A stretch of DNA of 8,350 nucleotides from positions 1 to 8,350 of the forward strand of contig JBBRGG010000162.1 of NCBI GenBank assembly GCA_038240875.1, read 5' to 3'. The first letter of the stretch is position 1, and every line of letters begins with the position of its first letter. Below, one piece after another: positions 4,269 to 8,350 of the stretch. The position numbers were made by a program, and so were the translations under genes. The notes beneath the pieces were generated by a model. That model did not search any database. It was given only the letters and a program-made list of their open reading frames with translations, and had not been told where the DNA came from. Origin of the DNA: JBBRGG01 sp038240875. GTDB lineage: Bacteria; Planctomycetota; Phycisphaerae; Phycisphaerales; UBA1924.

Positions 4269-7200
4269 GTGAGCGAATCAGTCCCAAGAAAGCGCAGAGT
4301 TATTGGTCTAAGGGCCGCGACGTTGCTGTCAACGGCTACGTTGGTTGTAGCGTTGACAGTTGGGCTGTGGTTCGTGCTGGATGCGATTATCAATCGCAAC
4401 TTTGCCGTCCTTGAATCGAGGTATGCGAAAGAACCAGCATTGGTCGCCCGTAAGATCGTGTTGACGCGTGAAGAGACTCAGCGAAGCCAGTCTCGCGACT
4501 GGGGCGTGTGGAACGCGACGTGGGAGTACATGAAATCAATTGAAGCGGGGGCTCCCGACGCGGTGTATCGAAATGAGAACCTGATCGCCGAATCGATCCG
4601 CAACGCGGGCGCGGATGTTGTGATTTATCTCAACACCAAGAACGCAATCGTCGACGCGGTTGAAGCGGTCAAGGGTACGAATGAGGTACGCGATCCTGGT
4701 TTGGCGGTTCGCGAGTACGACTGGTCGCTGTTGGCGGCGAGTGCCCAGCGCGAGGGGGATGTCGGCGGCTTGATCGAGATCAGTGGCATACCGATGATCA
4801 TCGGGGTCTCGCCGATTTTGCGAGCCAATCGCGAAGGGCCCAGTGCTGGCACGATTGCGATGGGACGGTGGCTTGATGAAGCGCACATCGCGCAACTGAG
4901 CGAAGAAATTGGAACGCAGGTTTCATTCCGGGCTGCGTTACCAAACGATACGGACGCCATCGCGGTACCGCTCAGCAATTATCAAATCGCTGGCGACTTT
5001 CTGCTTAACGATGCCTTTGGTGCTCCCTGCTTGGTTGGCCGAGTGGTGATCGAGCGCGATATTTTAACACAAGCAAAGATGCTGCGGCGTGCGGTAATCT
5101 TGGGATTGCTCGCCTTTGGCGTGGTCGTCACGATCGCGGTATATGCGAGCGTGCACGTTCTTATCGTGTCGAGGCTGGTGCGGGTGTCGCGCGAGTTATT
5201 GCATGTTGCCGGGTGCGATGGCGGATCGGCAACTGTTCGTGTTGATCGCGACGACGAGCTAGGCTCCTTGATTCGCAGCATGAATCGTCTCATCGAGCGA
5301 GTGAGTTTGTCCAATCAAGAAACAGAAGAAGCACTCAGCGAGCAGACCATCGTCGCGGATGCGAATCGCAAGTTGGCGATGGTGGCGGCGCGAACAGATA
5401 ACGCCGTGGTCATCACCGATGCAACCGGTGTGATTGAGTGGGTGAACCTTGCGTTTATGCGTTTAACGGGGTATTCGCCTGATGAATCAATTGGGCAAAG
5501 GCCGGGCACATTGCTCCAGGGTGAGGCCACATGTGAAGAAACTCGCGCGGAGATTCGCGAAGCGATCCGGACGGGCGTGCACATTGATCGCGAGATATTG
5601 AACTATCACAAGGATGGCACGCCGTATTGGGTTCGCGTCTCCATCGAGCCAGTCTTTGACGACCAAGGCAACATACAGAACTTCATCGCAATTGAATCAG
5701 ACGTGAGCGAGCGGCGCGAGCGAGAGCGCGAGTTGATTGAGGCGCGGCGAGCAGCGGAAGACGCCGCGAGCGCGCGAGCGACGTTTGTCGCGAATGTCAG
5801 CCATGAGATCCGCACGCCTTTGAATGGCATCCTTGGGTTTGCCGAGTTGTTGCGCAGTGCCGCCGACGGCGACCACGAAGTAGATGAAGTAGAACGGGCT
5901 GAATGGCTCTCGATCATCCATGGCAGCGCGACTCATTTGCTGGAGCTGATCAACGACGTGCTTGATTTGTCCAAGCTGCAGGCCAATCGCATGACGGTCG
6001 AGCCCATTGCGTGTGTCGTGCGCGAGCTTGTGAGCCAATCGGCGCAGATGCACCGGGCCAAAGCCAAGGACAAAGGGCTGAAGCTTGATGTTGAAGTTGA
6101 TGAAAGCGTCCCTAGGTTGATTGATCTTGATCCGACGCGGCTGCGGCAGCTTATTACGAATCTTGTTGGAAACGCGGTAAAATTCACGGATTCTGGGAGT
6201 GTACGAATCGCAGTGTCATGGCGCGAAGAAGCGATTGTGAAGGTGAGTGGCGCGGCAGATGAAGCTCAAGATAGTCAGGTAATTCGTGCCGACGAGGTTG
6301 AGCCAATAAGTTCATCGCGTTTGATGATCTCGGTGATTGATACAGGAATTGGGATCTCAGACGCGAAGATGCGCGAGTTGTTCACGCCCTTTGTCCAAGG
6401 CGACGCGAGCATTACGCGGCGGTTTGGTGGCACAGGGCTCGGGCTTGCGATTTGCAAAGGAATCGCCGAGGCGATGAGCGGGACTATTCGTGTTGCGAGC
6501 GAGCCGGGGAAGGGCACGCGTATCTATTTGGATCTACCCGCGCCGCGAAGCGCGCAAGAAGTCGAAGGTGAAGAAGCAAGCGATGCAAGTGGCGTGGACG
6601 AAATGTGCGAAAGACAGACGGGATCGCGTGCGTTGCCCAAGTGTTTGGCGGGCGTGAACGTGTTGGTCGTGGATGATGCGATCGTGAATCGCAAGTTGTT
6701 CGACATCGTGCTGCGTGAGGCGGGTGCGACGGTGAGTCTTGCGGACAATGGCGAGCGAGCCGTGGCGATGGTGCTGGAGCAGGACTTTGACCTCGTGCTG
6801 ATGGATGGGCAGATGCCGATTATGGATGGGTTGACGGCGACGAGCATCTTGCGTTCGCGTGGAATAACGATCCCGATTCTTGCATTGACCGCGCACGCGA
6901 TGGAGCATGATGCGGCACGATTTATTGAAGCAGGCTGCGATGCGCATTTGGCCAAGCCCATCGCGCCGATCAAGCTTGTGCGCGCGGTTGCTGTACACCT
7001 TGGACGAAAGGCGAGCGCGCATGCCGACGCTTCGGACAAGGCGTTTGGCGAGCATGCGGTACACGAGGCTGGTGTGGAAGAGGCTGATGTAGAAGAGACT
7101 GGTGTGGCGAACACGCTGGCAGTGAGCTGTGAATCAGCAAAGATCGATTCGGGCACGCACGAAGCGAGCGGCATGGCGGACATGATGCTTGATGAAGAGT

Positions 7201-7475
7201 TGGCGAACGATCCAGAACTGCGCGCGATTGTTGAGGATTTCGTTCGGACGATTCCAGATCGGGCAAAAGAGTTGCGCGAGGCGGCGGTAGTGCGCGATGC
7301 GGCGAGGCTTGCGCGATTAGCGCATGGGCTCAAGGGCACATCGGCAACGCTGGGATTGCACGCCGTCGCGCACATGGCGGCGACCGTGGAGAGGGCCGCG
7401 CTGCGAAATGATTTGGCGGGTGCCGTGGCTGCGATTCTGGAATACGAATTACGTACGCGACGTGATGCGGCGTAA
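4269..7475 (+). CDS. Tripartite hybrid sensor histidine kinase (CHASE4-HAMP-PAS-HisKA-HATPase-REC-HPt)
   Basis: The protein has 1068 residues from GTG 4269. A membrane helix (about 16-41) precedes a periplasmic CHASE4-type sensor domain (about 50-205; DWGVWNATWEY near 77, MGRWLD near 198). A second helix (275-300) and HAMP (300-355) follow. The PAS domain (370-485) has LOV-like sequence but no photoactive Cys. HisKA carries His512 in SHEIRTPLNG. The HATPase has the N box with Asn635, DTGIGI at 691 and GGTGLGL at 720. The receiver (796-913) has Asp802/803, phosphoacceptor Asp846 in LVLMDGQMP, Thr874 and Lys896. A low-complexity linker leads to an HPt domain with His1019 in AHGLKGTSATLG. All phosphorelay residues are present, so the protein should relay His512 to Asp846 to His1019 and then to a separate response regulator, as in BarA/ArcB-type kinases; none is encoded nearby. 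The ligand is unknown. An insert of roughly 20-30 residues sits between the N box and the G1 box. Codon choice (GCG, TTG, GTG) differs strongly from the C-ending style of the esterase upstream. Confidence 0.95.
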   Translation: MSESVPRKRRVIGLRAATLLSTATLVVALTVGLWFVLDAIINRNFAVLESRYAKEPALVARKIVLTREETQRSQSRDWGVWNATWEYMKSIEAGAPDAVYRNENLIAESIRNAGADVVIYLNTKNAIVDAVEAVKGTNEVRDPGLAVREYDWSLLAASAQREGDVGGLIEISGIPMIIGVSPILRANREGPSAGTIAMGRWLDEAHIAQLSEEIGTQVSFRAALPNDTDAIAVPLSNYQIAGDFLLNDAFGAPCLVGRVVIERDILTQAKMLRRAVILGLLAFGVVVTIAVYASVHVLIVSRLVRVSRELLHVAGCDGGSATVRVDRDDELGSLIRSMNRLIERVSLSNQETEEALSEQTIVADANRKLAMVAARTDNAVVITDATGVIEWVNLAFMRLTGYSPDESIGQRPGTLLQGEATCEETRAEIREAIRTGVHIDREILNYHKDGTPYWVRVSIEPVFDDQGNIQNFIAIESDVSERRERERELIEARRAAEDAASARATFVANVSHEIRTPLNGILGFAELLRSAADGDHEVDEVERAEWLSIIHGSATHLLELINDVLDLSKLQANRMTVEPIACVVRELVSQSAQMHRAKAKDKGLKLDVEVDESVPRLIDLDPTRLRQLITNLVGNAVKFTDSGSVRIAVSWREEAIVKVSGAADEAQDSQVIRADEVEPISSSRLMISVIDTGIGISDAKMRELFTPFVQGDASITRRFGGTGLGLAICKGIAEAMSGTIRVASEPGKGTRIYLDLPAPRSAQEVEGEEASDASGVDEMCERQTGSRALPKCLAGVNVLVVDDAIVNRKLFDIVLREAGATVSLADNGERAVAMVLEQDFDLVLMDGQMPIMDGLTATSILRSRGITIPILALTAHAMEHDAARFIEAGCDAHLAKPIAPIKLVRAVAVHLGRKASAHADASDKAFGEHAVHEAGVEEADVEETGVANTLAVSCESAKIDSGTHEASGMADMMLDEELANDPELRAIVEDFVRTIPDRAKELREAAVVRDAARLARLAHGLKGTSATLGLHAVAHMAATVERAALRNDLAGAVAAILEYELRTRRDAA
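7065..7109 (+). repeat. Three in-frame 15-bp repeats in the REC-HPt linker of the kinase
   Basis: GAGGCTGGTGTGGAA, GAGGCTGATGTAGAA and GAGACTGGTGTGGCG follow each other directly and encode EAGVE-EADVE-ETGVA. They lie in the flexible acidic linker between the receiver and HPt domains, where length changes in whole repeats would be tolerated. Confidence 0.8.
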
Positions 7476-7510
7476 AAAATACGGTCGCTCTTCAGGTAAC
7501 GCCACACAAA

Positions 7511-7535
7511 ACCTTCTCTTGGAGAGAGAAGGTAC
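7511..7535. repeat. Palindromic intergenic repeat, copy B (possible terminator hairpin)
   Basis: Bases 7511-7519 (ACCTTCTCT) pair perfectly with 7525-7533 (AGAGAAGGT) around the loop TGGAG, a 9-bp stem. It begins 36 bp after the kinase stop. Read on the minus strand the stem is followed by TTTGTGTGG, a weak T tract; on the plus strand there is none. Bases 7512-7535 are the inverted copy of 1272-1295 (23/24). It may end or stabilise transcripts from either side. Confidence 0.7.
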
Positions 7536-7537
7536 CT

Positions 7538-7599
7538 AAGACAAACAGGCAAGACAAACAGGCAAGACAAACAGGCAAGACAAACAGGCAAGACAAACA
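7538..7599. repeat. 13-bp tandem repeat array, 4.8 copies
   Basis: The unit AAGACAAACAGGC occurs four times without a mismatch (7538-7550, 7551-7563, 7564-7576, 7577-7589), followed by a 10-base partial copy at 7590-7599. It starts three bases after the palindromic repeat. The unit has almost no T on the plus strand and its length is not a multiple of three, which argues against coding. It has the form of a variable-number minisatellite. Confidence 0.95.
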
Positions 7600-7608
7600 C
7601 CAAGGCAG

Positions 7609-7633
7609 CATCAGGATCGATGAGATCCTGATG
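7609..7633. terminator. Perfect 10-bp-stem hairpin, possible transcript-end structure
   Basis: CATCAGGATC (7609-7618) pairs perfectly with GATCCTGATG (7624-7633) around the loop GATGA. It lies between convergent genes, about 84 bp beyond the stop of the minus-strand gene and 134 bp beyond that of the kinase. Neither side has a real T run, so it is not a classical intrinsic terminator. It may protect mRNA 3' ends or assist Rho-dependent ending. Confidence 0.5.
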
Positions 7634-7716
7634 GCACGAAAGGTAAAGAATCAAGGCAAAGCTTGTACGTAGATTGAACTCTGGCGGTAGGTCTTTCGTT
7701 TACGCCTGGATTTTTA

Positions 7717-8350
7717 TTACGGCGCGTTGGCGGGCGCCATGACAGGTTGGTCGAGCTTGAAATTGCCGAGGATTGTGGTGCCTTTGGCCATAAGGTCGGC
7801 TACACGTTTGGGGTTGAGGCCTTGGGAGTCGTGGTTTTGGATAACGACGAGGACGAACGTTCGGTTGTCGCGGCGATCCAAAAGCATCGCTGAAACGATT
7901 ACGCCCGGCTCTCGAGATTCGAAAGCGACGGTGCGGCTCCAAAGAGGTTTGGCTTCTGGTGCGGCTTCTGGTTTGGCTGGTTCTTCTCGAGGTAGCTTGG
8001 TCTCGTACGTGGCAAGTGCTTCAAGCAGTGGTGCCATGTTCGCGGCGTGGGCGGCACGGTCGATGCGTGCGAGCGCGATGGCGAGATCGTGTGTTGACGC
8101 GGACCAGGTTGCAAAGTGTTCGCCTGGGTTGGGCGGCGTGTTGCTGGAACCTGGTGTGGTACGCGAAGCCAGTGACTGGATCTGCGAGAGTGTTGGCGTA
8201 ATGAACGCGACTTCATCTTTAAGAAGGTGGCGGCGGTCATCGACGTTGGCGCGTGCGTATTGCCCCGCGAGTTGTTGGATAGGTGGGCCGAGGTTGGGGT
8301 CGAGAGCAGCGCGAATGCGAAGAATCTCATGGCGATACAGCCAAGGAAGC
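7717..8350 (-). CDS. C-terminal part of an unrecognised protein, 5' end cut
   Basis: The minus-strand frame is open from the right edge to TAA at 7719-7717, giving 210 visible residues. A Met codon at 8037 lies inside the frame, but about 100 coherent, helix-prone residues precede it, so the gene surely extends beyond the window. The visible part begins LPWLYRHEILRIRAALDPN and continues with Arg/Leu/Ala-rich helical segments. A Ser/Thr/Pro/Asn-rich loop follows (TTPGSSNTPPNPGEH), then another helix, then a Pro/Glu/Ala linker (LPREEPAKPEAAPEAKP). A small C-terminal alpha/beta-looking segment comes last: GVIVSAMLLDRRDNRTFVLVVIQ, then LNPKRVADLMAKGTTILGNFKL. I see no catalytic motif and no membrane segment in this part, and do not recognise the family. 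The gene converges on the sensor kinase across a structured 241-bp spacer, so the two are separate transcription units. Confidence 0.78.
   Translation of the reverse strand, partial: LPWLYRHEILRIRAALDPNLGPPIQQLAGQYARANVDDRRHLLKDEVAFITPTLSQIQSLASRTTPGSSNTPPNPGEHFATWSASTHDLAIALARIDRAAHAANMAPLLEALATYETKLPREEPAKPEAAPEAKPLWSRTVAFESREPGVIVSAMLLDRRDNRTFVLVVIQNHDSQGLNPKRVADLMAKGTTILGNFKLDQPVMAPANAP

Larger units (their letters stand above)
7476..7716. other. Intergenic region between convergent kinase and right-edge gene
   Basis: This 241-bp spacer lies between convergent genes and has no credible coding frame. It holds in order the palindromic repeat copy B (7511-7535), the 13-bp tandem array (7538-7599) and a perfect hairpin (7609-7633). 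The remaining bases up to the minus-strand stop at 7717 show no structure I can support. Confidence 0.75.

Noticed and set aside
1272..7535. The inverted palindromes as ends of a mobile element or invertible segment
   Set aside because: The enclosed genes include no transposase or recombinase, the repeats are themselves palindromic hairpins beside gene ends, and the skew boundary does not fall at them.
6524..7654. A 376-residue minus-strand frame opposite the kinase, running into the tandem array
   Set aside because: It is antisense to the REC and HPt domains. Its N-terminus is the translated 13-bp repeat (Leu/Pro/Val/Cys-rich) and it carries low-complexity Ser/Ala/Arg sequence without a domain.
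7899..8330. Alternative minus-strand frame with an apparent start at 8330
   Set aside because: It overlaps the 7717 frame. Its Ser/Pro/His/Arg-rich composition looks like an out-of-frame reading, whereas the 7717 frame is open to the edge with normal amino-acid usage.
1..8350. CRISPR, tRNA, rRNA, toxin-antitoxin or phage genes
   Set aside because: I looked for spaced repeats, tRNA-like arms and typical motifs on both strands and found none. The only regular repeats are the 13-bp array and the 15-bp coding repeats, both without spacers.

Overview
The window looks like an ordinary chromosomal stretch of a moderately GC-rich, Gram-negative-type bacterium. My best guess is the Planctomycetota, probably the Phycisphaerales. 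The guess rests on the secreted esterase, whose C-terminal Ca-binding (dockerin-like) tail and RR-x-E-rich ending resemble tails of secreted Phycisphaerales proteins, and on the mostly absent or weak Shine-Dalgarno sequences. It comes from protein style, not from a marker gene.

Layout. Positions 1-672 (+) hold most of a PlsC-family acyltransferase cut by the left edge. A 43-bp gap leads to a full-length yajQ (716-1207, +), a small nucleotide-binding protein. A 308-bp AT-richer intergenic region follows, with a palindromic repeat (1272-1295) and a strong intrinsic terminator (1453-1481) that serves the next gene, which is on the minus strand. That gene (1516-1881) encodes a small basic protein with a histone-H1-like Lys/Ala/Pro tail and is not a family I recognise. 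A 340-bp divergent region separates it from a secreted multidomain esterase (2222-4060, +): signal peptide, CBM20-like starch-binding domain, a second CBM-like domain, an esterase domain and the dockerin-like tail. After about 200 bp comes a large tripartite hybrid sensor kinase (4269-7475, +): CHASE4, HAMP, LOV-like PAS, HisKA, HATPase, REC and HPt. The 3' intergenic region (7476-7716) is rich in structure: a palindrome that is an inverted copy of the one at 1272, a 13-bp tandem array and a perfect 10-bp-stem hairpin. The last gene (7717 to beyond 8350, -) is an unrecognised protein cut by the right edge.

How the genes relate. plsC and yajQ may be co-transcribed. The others look like single transcription units. 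The esterase would act outside the cytoplasm, probably on an acylated polysaccharide or glucan-associated substrate. The kinase senses something periplasmic through CHASE4 and runs a His-Asp-His relay to an unseen response regulator. Nothing in the window ties the kinase to the esterase except adjacency.

I see no clear novel defence, mobile or CRISPR system. The most unusual features are a GC-skew reversal near 4.14-4.26 kb that ignores gene orientation, the shared palindromic intergenic element in inverted orientation at 1.27 and 7.52 kb, and the starch-binding modules attached to an esterase.
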